In this document: piece by piece, positions 1-9,093 of the stretch
Layout: the number at the start of each line of letters is the position of its first letter
How positions within the stretch are numbered: the stretch's first letter is position 1
NCBI GenBank assembly: GCA_001513505.1
Contig: LFTM01000320.1
Coordinates: 1 to 11,534 of the forward strand
Length of the DNA stretch: 11,534 nt
DNA from: Clostridiales bacterium DTU092
Lineage (GTDB): Bacteria > Bacillota > Clostridia > Caldicoprobacterales > Caldicoprobacteraceae
Reading direction: 5' to 3'
Notes under the pieces: generated by a model
The model's database searches: none
Told to the model about the DNA's origin: nothing
What the model saw: the letters and a program-made list of their open reading frames with translations, nothing else
Translations under genes and position numbers: made by a program

Positions 1-91
1 AAATAATAGCGGAAACAATTATTGTACATATGAACCGCGGTTTATTAATAGTATACCTTCTTATCTTTCTGGTTCCCGGGGAAGTATACAT
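1..91 (-). CDS. Partial CDS, N-terminus of a small basic, probably membrane-anchored protein (possibly YneA/LysM-like)
   Basis: The sequence shows an ATG at 91 preceded, 9 nt upstream, by a strong CAGGAGGA ribosome binding site (101-108), and then 30 open codons running off the left edge. The peptide begins MYTSPGTRKIRRYT and continues INKPRFICTIIVSAII. This is a short, very basic cytoplasmic start followed by what looks like the first half of a transmembrane helix. The gene lies downstream of the leu operon in the same direction, beyond a hairpin at 166-216. Small proteins with a basic start, one helix and a LysM domain (YneA type, often beside lexA) begin in a similar way, but the decisive domain would lie outside the window. 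That the gene is real is fairly likely; its function is a guess. Confidence 0.5.
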   Translation of the reverse strand, partial: MYTSPGTRKIRRYTINKPRFICTIIVSAII

Positions 92-165
92 CAGCTATGC
101 TCCTCCTGTTTTACTGAAAACTGACTAACCTGTTTATATAATTATATAATGTACCGGATATTAAT

Positions 166-216
166 AGTGGTTAAACTCCGGGTAAAACTGTCCACAGAAA
201 CCGGAGTTTAACCACT
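166..216 (-). terminator. 16-bp perfect inverted repeat after leuB, probable operon terminator or mRNA 3' end hairpin
   Basis: The arms AGTGGTTAAACTCCGG (166-181) and its exact reverse complement (201-216) flank a 19-nt loop, which itself can form a small CTGT/ACAG stem (188-197). The hairpin starts 2 nt after the leuB stop codon. Read on the minus strand, the sequence after the stem is ATTAATATCC, a weak U-tract, so termination may be inefficient. The hairpin may instead protect the 3' end of the mRNA. Confidence 0.5.
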
Positions 217-218
217 GG

Positions 219-1289
219 CTATATATTCTCAGCAATAAGCCGGCCCATCTCCCGGGTGCCCACCACAATCGTACCGGGCCCGGCAATATCCACTGTCCTG
301 TACCCCTGCTGCAGTACCCTGGCCACCGACTCTTCCACAGCCAGGGCCTCTTCTTCCAGATTAAAGCTGTAACGAAGCATCATGGCAGCACTCATTATTG
401 TAGCTATGGGATTTGCCTTGTCCTGTCCGGCAATATCGGGTGCCGAACCGTGAACCGGCTCGTAAAGCCCCAGCCTGCCCTCACCCAGACTGGCAGAAGG
501 CAGCATGCCTAAAGATCCCGTCAGCATTGCAGCCTCATCACTGAGTATGTCACCAAACATATTGGTAGTAAGTATAACATCAAACTGTGCCGGGTTTCTT
601 ACAAGCTGCATGGCGGCATTATCCACATACATATGATTGAGCTCAATATCCGGATAATCTTTTCCTGTCTGAATAACAACTTCCCGCCACAACCTGGAGC
701 TTTCCAGCACATTGGCTTTATCTACCGATGTAACCTTCCTGCGCCGCCCCCTTGCAATCTCAAAGGCAACACGGGCCACCCGCTCAACCTCAGGTGTGGT
801 ATACACAGCCACGTCCCAGGCCCGCTGGCCTCCTCCGGGGATATCCTCCCGTCCCTTATCTCCAAAATATAAATCCCCGGTCAGCTCGCGTACCACCAGT
901 ATATCCAGTCCGCCATCCACAAACACCTCTTCCTTCAGTGTTGAAGCCGACTTAAGCTGGGGAAAGAGTTTGGCAGGCCTGAGATTGGCAAACAGACCCA
1001 GCGCTTTACGTATACCTAAAAGCCCGGCCTCAGGTCTCAAATTCCCCGGCAAATTATCCCATTTAGGACCGCCCACAGCACCAAGAATCACAGCATCGCT
1101 GTCAAGACAGATTCTCAGTGTTTCTTCGGGCAGGGGAACCCCCACAGTATCAAGGGCAGCTCCCCCCATAACAGCATTTGTATAATTAAACCGATGGCCA
1201 AATTTACGACCTACAGCGTTCAATACCACGATAGTTTGTTCCACTACCTCCGGACCTATACCATCTCCTGGTATTACAGCAATCTTCAT
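219..1289 (-). CDS. leuB: 3-isopropylmalate dehydrogenase
   Basis: LeuB catalyses NAD-dependent oxidation and decarboxylation of 3-isopropylmalate to 2-oxoisocaproate in leucine synthesis. The same enzyme can process 3-methylmalate made from citramalate, on the way to 2-oxobutyrate. The protein has 356 residues, the normal family length. It shows the N-terminal [15 protein letters not shown], the substrate arginines R94, R104 and R134, Y141, K191 in DKANVL, and the metal-binding aspartates D223, D247 and D251 (YVDNAAMQ and FGDILSDEA). The NAD-binding segment GSAPDIAG is at 281-288. Its ATG overlaps the leuD stop as ATGA, implying translational coupling, and its own ribosome binding site is weak (GGGGGAA). 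It is the last gene of the ilv-leu operon and ends in TAG. Confidence 0.97.
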   Translation of the reverse strand: MKIAVIPGDGIGPEVVEQTIVVLNAVGRKFGHRFNYTNAVMGGAALDTVGVPLPEETLRICLDSDAVILGAVGGPKWDNLPGNLRPEAGLLGIRKALGLFANLRPAKLFPQLKSASTLKEEVFVDGGLDILVVRELTGDLYFGDKGREDIPGGGQRAWDVAVYTTPEVERVARVAFEIARGRRRKVTSVDKANVLESSRLWREVVIQTGKDYPDIELNHMYVDNAAMQLVRNPAQFDVILTTNMFGDILSDEAAMLTGSLGMLPSASLGEGRLGLYEPVHGSAPDIAGQDKANPIATIMSAAMMLRYSFNLEEEALAVEESVARVLQQGYRTVDIAGPGTIVVGTREMGRLIAENI

Positions 1290-1783
1290 TTGGTTTCCCC
1301 CATTTTCTCGTTAACATATTGTACAAGCCCTCCGGCCTTTATCAACTCCTGCATGAACGGCGGAAAAGGTGCCGCTTTATAGGTACGATTTCTGGTGATA
1401 TTTGTGATAATTCCCTTTGCCAAATCCACAGCTACACGATCCCCGTCCTGTATATCTTTCGCCGCCTCAGGACATTCCATGATAGGAAGCCCTATGTTCA
1501 ATGCATTACGGTAAAATATTCGTGCAAAGGTCTCGGCAATAATGCAGCTTATACCCGAAGCCTTAATGGCTATGGGAGCATGTTCCCTGGAAGAACCGCA
1601 TCCGAAATTTGTACCGGCCACCACGATGTCTCCCGGCTGAACTTTTCCCTTAAAAGAAGGATCCAGATCTTCAAAGCAGTGAGCAGCCAGCTCATCCGGA
1701 TCGCTGGTACTCAAATAACGCGCCGGTATAATAACGTCGGTATCCACATTATTTCCGTATTTGATAGCTTTTCCTTCAATCAT
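1286..1783 (-). CDS. leuD: 3-isopropylmalate dehydratase small subunit
   Basis: LeuD is the small (swivel-domain) subunit of isopropylmalate isomerase. It pairs with LeuC to convert 2-isopropylmalate to 3-isopropylmalate, and probably citramalate to 3-methylmalate. The 165-residue length fits the short clostridial/archaeal LeuD type. Visible signatures are [15 protein letters not shown] near residues 10-24 and the substrate-binding loop [10 protein letters not shown] at 61-70. The start codon overlaps the leuC stop as ATGA, and the stop overlaps the leuB start in the same way. An AGGAGGT ribosome binding site lies inside the end of leuC. The gene is intact. Confidence 0.97.
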   Translation of the reverse strand: MIEGKAIKYGNNVDTDVIIPARYLSTSDPDELAAHCFEDLDPSFKGKVQPGDIVVAGTNFGCGSSREHAPIAIKASGISCIIAETFARIFYRNALNIGLPIMECPEAAKDIQDGDRVAVDLAKGIITNITRNRTYKAAPFPPFMQELIKAGGLVQYVNEKMGETK

Positions 1784-3045
1784 TTCACTACCTCCTCGGG
1801 AGAAGAAATTTTCCCTGTTATGGCCGAGGCAGCGGCCACCGCCGGACTGGCCAGATACACCTCACTCTCGGGATGCCCCATTCGCCCTACAAAGTTTCGG
1901 TTGGTGGTAGCAACGGCTCTCTCTCCCTTTGCAAGGATACCCATATGCCCACCCAGACAGGGTCCGCAGGTCGGTGTGCTGACGACTGCACCGGCTTCGA
2001 TAAAGATCTCCAGAAGACCTTCCCGCAAAGCCTCAAGATATATCTTCTGTGTGGCCGGAATCACAATCACCCGTACGTGCGGATGCACTTTTTGACCCTT
2101 TAATATTTGAGCGGCAATTCTTAAATCCCCTAAGCGCCCGTTGGTACATGATCCAATGACCACCTGATGAATCGGAATATCACCTATCTGGTCAAAAGTT
2201 CTCACGTTCTCGGGCAAATGGGGAAAAGCAACGGTCGGAGTAATTGACGACAGATCTATTTCATAAACTTTTTTATACTCGGCATCTTCATCAGCTTCAT
2301 AAACTTTGTATTCCCTTTCAGAATGTTCCTTAACATATTCCAACGTGGTATCGTCCACCTGGAATATCCCGTTCTTTGCCCCGGCTTCTATGGCCATATT
2401 GGCAATTGTAAAGCGGTCATCCATAGACAGGGTGCTCAAGCCCTCGCCGACAAATTCCATGGACTGATAAAGGGCACCGTCAACACCTATCATGCCGATG
2501 ATATGAAGTATTACGTCCTTACCGCTGACCCATTTGCCAAGGCGGCCTTTGAGAACAAACTTAATAGCCTCGGGCACCTTAAACCAGGCCTGACCGGTAG
2601 CCATTCCCGCTGCCATGTCAGTGCTCCCCACACCGGTTGAAAAAGCACCTAATGCACCATAGGTACAGGTATGGGAATCAGCGCCAATGACCACATCCCC
2701 GGGTACCACCAGGCCTTTTTCGGGGATCAGGGCATGCTCCACACCCATCTGCCCTACTTCAAAATAGTTTTCTATATCCATATCATAAGCGAATTCTCTT
2801 AAGATTCTGCATTGTTCAGCCGATTTAATATCCTTATTGGGTGTAAAGTGATCAGGAACCAGAGCCACCTTTTTCTTATCAAAGACCTTCTGAGCCCCCA
2901 TCCGCTTAAATTCACGGATAGCGACGGGGGCAGTGATATCATTTCCCAAAACCAAATCCAGCTTACCCATTATAAGCTGCCCTGCCTCAACTTTATCCAG
3001 GCCGGCATGAGCAGCAAGGATCTTTTGCGTCATGGTCATTCCCAT
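1780..3045 (-). CDS. leuC: 3-isopropylmalate dehydratase large subunit (HacA-type)
   Basis: LeuC is the iron-sulfur subunit of isopropylmalate isomerase, an aconitase-family enzyme of the cytosol. With the ATG at 3045 the protein has 421 residues and begins [15 protein letters not shown], as is usual for the shorter 2-oxosuberate/homoaconitase-like LeuC group. The reading frame is open up to 3078, but the extra 11 codons overlap the cimA end and look non-conserved. The three cluster ligands are visible as C300 in VIGSCTNGR and C360 and C363 in [10 protein letters not shown]. The substrate motif [15 protein letters not shown] lies near residues 121-135. The ribosome binding site upstream is modest (GGAAGGGG). 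The gene lies about 16 nt after the cimA stop and overlaps leuD by 4 nt. It is shared by the leucine and citramalate routes. Confidence 0.96.
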   Translation of the reverse strand: MGMTMTQKILAAHAGLDKVEAGQLIMGKLDLVLGNDITAPVAIREFKRMGAQKVFDKKKVALVPDHFTPNKDIKSAEQCRILREFAYDMDIENYFEVGQMGVEHALIPEKGLVVPGDVVIGADSHTCTYGALGAFSTGVGSTDMAAGMATGQAWFKVPEAIKFVLKGRLGKWVSGKDVILHIIGMIGVDGALYQSMEFVGEGLSTLSMDDRFTIANMAIEAGAKNGIFQVDDTTLEYVKEHSEREYKVYEADEDAEYKKVYEIDLSSITPTVAFPHLPENVRTFDQIGDIPIHQVVIGSCTNGRLGDLRIAAQILKGQKVHPHVRVIVIPATQKIYLEALREGLLEIFIEAGAVVSTPTCGPCLGGHMGILAKGERAVATTNRNFVGRMGHPESEVYLASPAVAAASAITGKISSPEEVVK

Positions 3046-3061
3046 TTGCTTCAGCCCCTTC

Positions 3062-4630
3062 CTACATCCCCATTTCATTATAGAGGAAATATTCTATTGA
3101 ATCAATCAACGCATTCCAGCTTGCTTCTATTATATTAGTAGAAACACCTACAGTACCCCACACCTTTTCACCATCGGTGGATTCAATATGAACCCTTACC
3201 TTGGCTGCGGTAGCTTTTGACGTATCCAGCACCCTGACTTTATAGTCCGTGAGACGCATTTTCTTAAGCTGAGGATAAAAGAACTCCAGAGCTTTGCGCA
3301 GTGCTCTATCCAGTGCGTTTACCGGGCCATCTCCTTCAGCCGCCGTTACCTCTTCAACACCGTTAACTTTTACCTTAATTATGGCTGAAGCGCTGTAATC
3401 GCCCTGCCAATGCTCTTCACACAGTACACGGAAATCCTTTACATCAAAGAATTTACTGTCTTTGCCCAGAGCTCTTCTTATCAGAAGTTCAAAGGAACTT
3501 TCAGCCCCCTCAAACTGATAGCCTTCGTGTTCCAGCCGCTTAAGTTCATCAATTATCTTTTGCGTCTCGGGAGATGTCTTGGTGATCCATGGCGCTACCT
3601 TCTGGATCTTGGTCAGCACCGTGCTGCGCCCTGCCACCTCCGACATCAGAATCCTCCGCTCATTACCTACCGTTTGAGGAGAAATATGCTCAAACGAAGC
3701 CGGATTTTTGAGTATGGCATCGATATGCATACCGCCTTTGTGTGCAAAGGCACAGTTTCCTACATACGGATCCCGTTCATTGGGTGCCATATTAGCCAGC
3801 TCACTGATATAGCGGGACATGGATGCCAGCCCGGTCATGTTTTCTTCCGGTATGCATGACAAACCATACTTAAGCTGAAGGTTGGGTATAATGGTACATA
3901 AGTTTGCGTTTCCGCACCGCTCACCATACCCGTTAATGGTACCCTGTACCTGTACAGCCCCCTGCTCCACAGCAACTATGGAATTGGCAACCGCCATCCC
4001 GCCATCGTTGTGACAGTGTATACCTATCGAAAGGGGAGCAAACCGGCTTACCATTTCTTTTACAATCTCCCCAATCTCACTGGGAAACGCCCCTCCGTTG
4101 GTATCGCATAAAACCAGCCAGTCAGCTCCGGCTTCAGCAGCAGCCTCAAGGGCACGTACTGCATATTTGGGATTAGCCTTGTATCCGTCAAAGAAATGTT
4201 CTGCGTCAAATATGACTTCTTTCCCCTTACTCTTCATATATGATACAGAGTCATATATCATACGAAGGTTTTCATCCAGAGTAGTGTTAATAACCTCAGT
4301 AACATGAAAATCCCAGCTCTTCCCGAAAATGGCCACTGCTGCTGTATCAGTTCCTAAAAGAGCCGCCAGATTTGCATCCTGTTCATGACTTATGCCTGCC
4401 CTTCGAGTGCTCCCGAAGGCGACAAGTTTTGCATTGGCAAGCTCCATTGTTTTTACTCTTTCAAAAAACTCAAGATCTTTAGGGTTGGAACCCGGATTAC
4501 CAGCCTCAATATAATCAACACCGAAGTCATCCAGTTTTCTGACTATCTTCAGTTTGTCAGCCACGGTAAAAGAAATCCCTTCGGCCTGAGCTCCATCCCT
4601 TAAAGTACTGTCATAGACAAATATTTTTTT
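3062..4630 (-). CDS. cimA: (R)-citramalate synthase, N-terminus open but without a usable start codon in frame
   Basis: CimA condenses pyruvate with acetyl-CoA to citramalate, opening a threonine-independent route to isoleucine. It belongs to the LeuA-like family (TIGR00977 type). The signatures are [17 protein letters not shown] (start of the TIM barrel, catalytic D and R), the metal motif [20 protein letters not shown], and a C-terminal regulatory domain. Conserved coding begins at least at 4627, but the frame back to its upstream TGA (4658-4660) contains no ATG, GTG or TTG. The first in-frame start is a GTG at 4564, which would remove the catalytic DSTLRDG segment. The ATGs at 4661 and 4650 sit beside the ribosome binding site but in the two other frames. 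A one-base indel would restore a protein of about 525 residues. The function is clear; whether this copy is intact is uncertain. It ends in TAG. Confidence 0.85.
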   Translation of the reverse strand, partial: KKIFVYDSTLRDGAQAEGISFTVADKLKIVRKLDDFGVDYIEAGNPGSNPKDLEFFERVKTMELANAKLVAFGSTRRAGISHEQDANLAALLGTDTAAVAIFGKSWDFHVTEVINTTLDENLRMIYDSVSYMKSKGKEVIFDAEHFFDGYKANPKYAVRALEAAAEAGADWLVLCDTNGGAFPSEIGEIVKEMVSRFAPLSIGIHCHNDGGMAVANSIVAVEQGAVQVQGTINGYGERCGNANLCTIIPNLQLKYGLSCIPEENMTGLASMSRYISELANMAPNERDPYVGNCAFAHKGGMHIDAILKNPASFEHISPQTVGNERRILMSEVAGRSTVLTKIQKVAPWITKTSPETQKIIDELKRLEHEGYQFEGAESSFELLIRRALGKDSKFFDVKDFRVLCEEHWQGDYSASAIIKVKVNGVEEVTAAEGDGPVNALDRALRKALEFFYPQLKKMRLTDYKVRVLDTSKATAAKVRVHIESTDGEKVWGTVGVSTNIIEASWNALIDSIEYFLYNEMGM

Positions 4631-4661
4631 CCCTTTTAAGCAATTCCCATCTGTTGCTCAT

Positions 4662-4668
4662 CTCCTTT
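4662..4668 (-). promoter_or_regulatory. cimA ribosome binding site
   Basis: On the minus strand AAAGGAG is followed immediately by ATGAGC (4661) and, 11 nt later, by ATGGGA (4650). Neither ATG is in the frame of the conserved CimA start. This placement suggests the original start was close to 4650 and that a base has been lost or gained between it and about 4625. Confidence 0.6.
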
Positions 4669-4682
4669 CATCTATTTAAAAT

Positions 4683-4769
4683 TTATTTACCATTTTCTCC
4701 GTTACTTTTTCCGTTTTGAGCCAAAACCATCTTATTAATAGCATTTATATAAGCTTTGGCACTCGCCTA
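4683..4769 (-). pseudogene. leuA C-terminal tail separated by an in-frame TAG
   Basis: After the TAG at 4767-4769 the same frame stays open for 27 codons to a TAA at 4683-4685. These codons read ASAKAYINAINK and then MVLAQNGKSNGENGK. LeuA proteins normally end in a helix of the kind DII-E-ASAKAYLNALN, so this is the expected end of LeuA with TAG standing at the usual glutamate (GAG to TAG is one change). With the tail the protein would be 513 positions, the normal LeuA length. There is no ribosome binding site for independent translation. Confidence 0.8.
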
Positions 4770-6224
4770 TATAACGTCTGTGCTGAGCCCGCGCCCGATA
4801 TATACATCACCATTTTTCCTTATTTTAACTGTCACTTCTCCCAATGCATCCTTGCCGCTGGTTACAGCTCGTAAATAGTAATCCTCCAGCGTTACCTCCA
4901 CCCCGACAGCCCGGTCAATAGCTTTGAAGGTAGCATCAACGGGTCCGTCTCCACAGGCTGCTTCTTCATATGCTTCATTGTCGCTCCGGATCTTGACGGT
5001 GGAAGTTGCCACCAGGGTATTACCACTGGATATATGGAAGTATTCCAGTTCATAGGTCTCGGGCACTTCCAACACCTTTTCATTTATCAAGGCTTCTATA
5101 TCCTTATCCATAATGAACTTCTTTTTGTCAGCCAGATCCTTAAATCTATGAAACGCAGAATTAATTTCATCATGAGTAAGATTGGAAAAGCCCAGTTCCT
5201 TAAGCCTTTCTTCAAATGCATGCCGGCCCGAATGCTTGCCAAGCACCATCTGGCTCTGCTTTAACCCAATGGATTCGGGTGTCATTATCTCATAGGTTTG
5301 TCTGTTGCTTAACACACCGTGCTGATGGATTCCCGATTCATGGGCAAAAGCATTGTTTCCTACAATGGCTTTATTTGCCTGTATATGCATACCTGTCAAA
5401 TGACTGACCATGGTACTGGTGCGGTAAATCTGCTCGGTAACTATATCGGTATAGTAATCAAAGAAATCGCTGCGGGTTTTCAGAACCATTACAATTTCTT
5501 CCATGGCAGCATTACCTGCCCTTTCACCCAGGCCGTTGACAGTACACTCCACCTGCTGGGCACCATTTTGAATAGCCGCCAGAGAATTGGCTACCGCCAA
5601 GCCAAGATCGTTGTGACAGTGTACGCTCAGTATAACATTTTCAATGCCGCGTACATTTTCCCTGATTCCCCTTATAAGGGAGCCAAATTCTTCAGGCATT
5701 GCATAACCTACCGTATCCGGTATATTGATAACGGTAGCACCTGCATCAATAACCGCCTCCAGTATCCTGTACAGGAACTCGGGACGGGTTCTGGTCCCAT
5801 CCTCAGGTGAAAATTCCACATCTTCGCACAGGGATTTTGCATAGGACACCATTTCCACAGCCCTCTTTAATACATCCTCCGGTTCCATTCTGAGTTTATG
5901 CTTCATATGGATATCCGAAGTTGCAATAAAGGTGTGGATACGGGGTTTTGCAGCATATTGTATAGCTTCCCAGGCTCTGTCAATATCCTGCTTTACAGCC
6001 CGGGCCAAAGCTACTATTACAGGTTTTCTTACGTTTTCCGCAATAGTCTTTACCGCTTCAAAATCACCTTTTGAGGCAATGGGAAAACCGGCCTCTATGG
6101 CATCCACTCCAAGACGCTCAAGCTGTTTGGCAATCTCCAGTTTTTCATGGGTATTCAGACTGGCGCCCGGTGACTGTTCGCCATCCCGGAGGGTGGTATC
6201 AAAAATATATATCTTTTTAGGCAT
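4767..6224 (-). CDS. leuA: 2-isopropylmalate synthase, C-terminally shortened by an in-frame TAG
   Basis: LeuA condenses 2-oxoisovalerate with acetyl-CoA, the committed step of leucine synthesis, and is normally feedback-inhibited by leucine through its C-terminal domain. I chose the ATG at 6224 ([17 protein letters not shown]) because AGGAGG lies 7 nt upstream; a TTG at 6254 inside ilvC would also extend the frame but has no support. The signatures are D9 and R13 of DTTLRDG, H202 and H204 of VHCHNDLG, and [11 protein letters not shown] at 230-240. The regulatory domain starts near residue 385. The frame stops after 485 residues at STDVI-TAG, about 28 residues short of family length, with the missing helix encoded just downstream. 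Catalysis could survive; dimer packing or leucine inhibition might not. The gene follows ilvC closely. Confidence 0.93.
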   Translation of the reverse strand: MPKKIYIFDTTLRDGEQSPGASLNTHEKLEIAKQLERLGVDAIEAGFPIASKGDFEAVKTIAENVRKPVIVALARAVKQDIDRAWEAIQYAAKPRIHTFIATSDIHMKHKLRMEPEDVLKRAVEMVSYAKSLCEDVEFSPEDGTRTRPEFLYRILEAVIDAGATVINIPDTVGYAMPEEFGSLIRGIRENVRGIENVILSVHCHNDLGLAVANSLAAIQNGAQQVECTVNGLGERAGNAAMEEIVMVLKTRSDFFDYYTDIVTEQIYRTSTMVSHLTGMHIQANKAIVGNNAFAHESGIHQHGVLSNRQTYEIMTPESIGLKQSQMVLGKHSGRHAFEERLKELGFSNLTHDEINSAFHRFKDLADKKKFIMDKDIEALINEKVLEVPETYELEYFHISSGNTLVATSTVKIRSDNEAYEEAACGDGPVDATFKAIDRAVGVEVTLEDYYLRAVTSGKDALGEVTVKIRKNGDVYIGRGLSTDVI

Positions 6225-6240
6225 CCTGCATCCTCCTTCA

Positions 6241-7748
<1,508 letters not shown>

Positions 7749-7803
7749 CCAACACCTCCTATAGTTTGACGTTCTACACGTTTTTGGAATTGTAAAAAAA
7801 TTA

Positions 7804-7839
7804 TAAAAAAACCTTTCGCCCCTGAAGGGACGAAAGGTT
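7804..7839 (-). terminator. T-box intrinsic terminator, competing with the antiterminator
   Basis: On the minus strand AACCTTTCGTCCC, the loop TTCA and GGGGCGAAAGGTT form a 13-bp stem followed by TTTTTT. Its 5' arm contains CTTTCGT and CCCT, which can instead pair with the T-box element ACGAAAG and AGGG. The two structures are therefore mutually exclusive, as expected for tRNA-controlled attenuation upstream of ilvN. Confidence 0.93.
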
Positions 7840-8070
7840 CTCTTTCGTGGTACCACCCTACTTCGCCTGTGCTTCACAACACAAGCCTCAACAGGTTCAA
7901 TCAAACCCTGGCCTGTAACGGGACCGCCCGTAAAACCCTACTAAAGATTATCCTCTTTCAGGCTTTCTCCTCGGGAGTGAGCATACAACCTATCCGCCCG
8001 CCGGTTTGCACTACCCACCGGCTCACTGAAGATAGCTGCGACAGGCCTTCTGTCTCCGTCATCAGATTTT
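7804..8070 (-). promoter_or_regulatory. T-box riboswitch, probably leucine-specific
   Basis: A T-box senses the charging state of a tRNA; uncharged tRNA stabilises the antiterminator and lets transcription proceed. The T-box core AGGGTGGTACCACG is at 7859-7846. The antiterminator forms from AGGG/CCCT and ACGAAAG/CTTTCGT around the bulge UGGUACC. The bulge UGGU complements a tRNA end ACCA, and tRNA-Leu has A at position 73. The stem I tip GCCGG...CCGGC is at 8022-8000 with the conserved GTGAGCC and GTGCAAACCGG context. In the internal loop above GATAG the best specifier is CTC (7981-7979), a leucine codon. GCT (Ala) overlaps it by one base, so specificity rests partly on the operon content. 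The start of stem I is approximate. Confidence 0.92.
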
Positions 8071-8161
8071 TCCAACGTTTTTCCTGCTAAACCGTCAGCA
8101 TACCTTATTTACTATATTGAAAAAGCATCAATTCATCTAATTCATGCAAAATTGTATTTAT

Positions 8162-8212
8162 AATAATGCCCGACGACAGAACCTCTTTTTTCAGAAGAAA
8201 CCTGCCGCCGGG
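8162..8212 (-). terminator. Expression-platform hairpin of the ykkC-family riboswitch
   Basis: On the minus strand CCCGGCGGCAG (8212-8202) pairs with CTGTCGTCGGG (8179-8169), 11 bp including wobbles. An inner stem TTTCTT/AAGAGG closes the loop CTGAAAA. The 5' arm starts with the CCC that the aptamer needs for its own GGG/CCC helix, so hairpin and folded aptamer compete. The tail is CATTATTATAAA, a poor U-tract, so termination strength is uncertain. Confidence 0.7.
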
Positions 8213-8302
8213 TATTTTATCCCCACGGTGTAATACACATCCTGACGTGTATTTTGTACCGCTCGGTCGCTGTCCCGTCTTGACGGCGGAACCCTAGGTA
8301 CA
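8199..8302 (-). promoter_or_regulatory. ykkC-family riboswitch, most likely ppGpp-sensing (subtype 2a)
   Basis: Read on the minus strand, the region shows the ykkC hallmarks in order. CTAGGGTTCCG (about 8296-8286) is followed by a small hairpin CCGTC/GACGG and then GACAGCGACCGAG. Next comes a hairpin ATACAC/GTGTAT (P2), then ACACCG, and finally GGGGATAAAATACCCGG closing the last helix. This family includes aptamers for guanidine, ppGpp and PRPP and variants. ppGpp members are known mainly in front of branched-chain amino acid genes, exactly this context; guanidine and PRPP members precede other gene sets. Ligand binding should block the downstream hairpin and turn expression on. The family call is firm from the motifs; the ligand is inferred from context. 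Confidence 0.85.
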
Positions 8303-8337
8303 CTTTCTTCATAGCTGCTTTTTTTGATTTGCTGAAT

Positions 8338-8366
8338 ATTCTACCAGCCGCCTAATCATTTGTCAA
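8338..8366 (-). promoter_or_regulatory. Housekeeping promoter of the ilv-leu operon
   Basis: On the minus strand a perfect -35 TTGACA (8366-8361), a 17-nt spacer and a -10 TAGAAT (8343-8338) fit a vegetative sigma-A promoter very well. Transcription should begin near 8331, about 35 nt before the ykkC aptamer, so both RNA switches are inside the leader. Such a strong promoter suggests that control is mainly by attenuation. Confidence 0.88.
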
Positions 8367-8491
8367 TGCCTATTTTTTAATTTTTTTTAGCGTAAATTGC
8401 AGGTTAAAATGAAATTTTTTCTCTGATGAGTTAATGCATCTAACCTAAAAATATACAAATTTTATAATAACCAGGTATAAAAAACAGAAAT

Positions 8492-8519
8492 TGAAAACTT
8501 ATCGGCTGACAGACGGGTA
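8492..8519 (+). promoter_or_regulatory. Possible ECF-type (autoregulated) promoter of the sigma factor gene
   Basis: TGAAAAC (8492-8498) and CGGGTA (8514-8519), 15 nt apart, resemble the AAC-type -35 and CG-starting -10 elements of ECF sigma promoters such as those of Bacillus SigW. They lie 35 nt before the sigma gene start. ECF genes often drive themselves. The match is loose and the call is tentative. Confidence 0.3.
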
Positions 8520-8553
8520 TTATATGTAGTAATATGACATGAGGAGGTGCAAA

Positions 8554-9093
8554 ATGCAAAAAGATATAATTGTTCGAATAAAGAATGGCGATAAAGAAGC
8601 CTTTGAACAGCTTTACAATGAGTATATTGAATATGCGCTTCGTACGGCAACTGCCATTACCCGAAACAAACCCGATGCAGCAGACGCTGTTCAGGAAACC
8701 TTTATACGGGTTTTTCGAAATATAATGTTTTTTGATGAAGAAAGACCTTTTAAGCCCTGGTTTTACAGAATACTAGTCAATGAATGCAACCGCATAATGA
8801 AACAGAAGCGGAAAGTTATATCAATGGACCAGTACCTGAACAATGCCGTATATTCCGAAGAAGATCGTTATCATTTTGAAGAATATGAGGATTTATATAA
8901 TGCAATACAGGATCTTCAGGAAATAAACAGAGTACCGATAATACTAAAATACTTAAATGATTTTTCCGAAAAAGAAATTGCTGAAATTCTTGATATAAAT
9001 ATAAATACATTGAAATCCCGCCTTTACAAAGGGCGGAACCGGCTTAAAAAAGCTCTTTTGGATATAAAGGGAAGGAGGGCTAAAAATGGATGA
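8554..9093 (+). CDS. ECF-family RNA polymerase sigma factor
   Basis: This is an alternative sigma factor of the extracytoplasmic-function group, which directs RNA polymerase to a small stress regulon. Starting at the ATG at 8554, set by GAGGAGGTG 4 nt upstream, it has 179 residues, the usual length. Region 2 spans about 4-84, with DAADAVQETFIRVFRN and PWFYRILVNECNR (68-80). Region 4 spans about 115-169, with the helix-turn-helix FSEKEIAEILDININTLKSR and then LYKGRNRLKK. There is no region 1 or 3. A slightly earlier ATG at 8539 would swallow the ribosome binding site. The gene overlaps the next one by 8 nt, the arrangement typical of a sigma/anti-sigma pair. The target stimulus cannot be read from the sequence. 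Confidence 0.95.
   Translation: MQKDIIVRIKNGDKEAFEQLYNEYIEYALRTATAITRNKPDAADAVQETFIRVFRNIMFFDEERPFKPWFYRILVNECNRIMKQKRKVISMDQYLNNAVYSEEDRYHFEEYEDLYNAIQDLQEINRVPIILKYLNDFSEKEIAEILDININTLKSRLYKGRNRLKKALLDIKGRRAKNG

Noticed and set aside
1319..2095. Long plus-strand open frame of 258 codons across leuD and leuC
   Set aside because: It is antisense to two clearly conserved genes and has no family features; a shadow frame.
4624..4630. A7 run as a programmed -1 frameshift site for cimA
   Set aside because: A -1 shift from the ATG at 4661 does not enter the CimA frame; a +1 shift or an indel is needed, and no stimulatory element is seen.
7749..7904. Upstream extension of the ilvN frame by 52 codons
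   Set aside because: It runs through the T-box core and terminator; the AGGAGGTG site and family N-terminus fix the start at 7748.
8491..8523. Sigma-A promoter TTGAAA ... TATTAT for the ECF gene
   Set aside because: The spacer is 21 nt, too long for a normal vegetative promoter.
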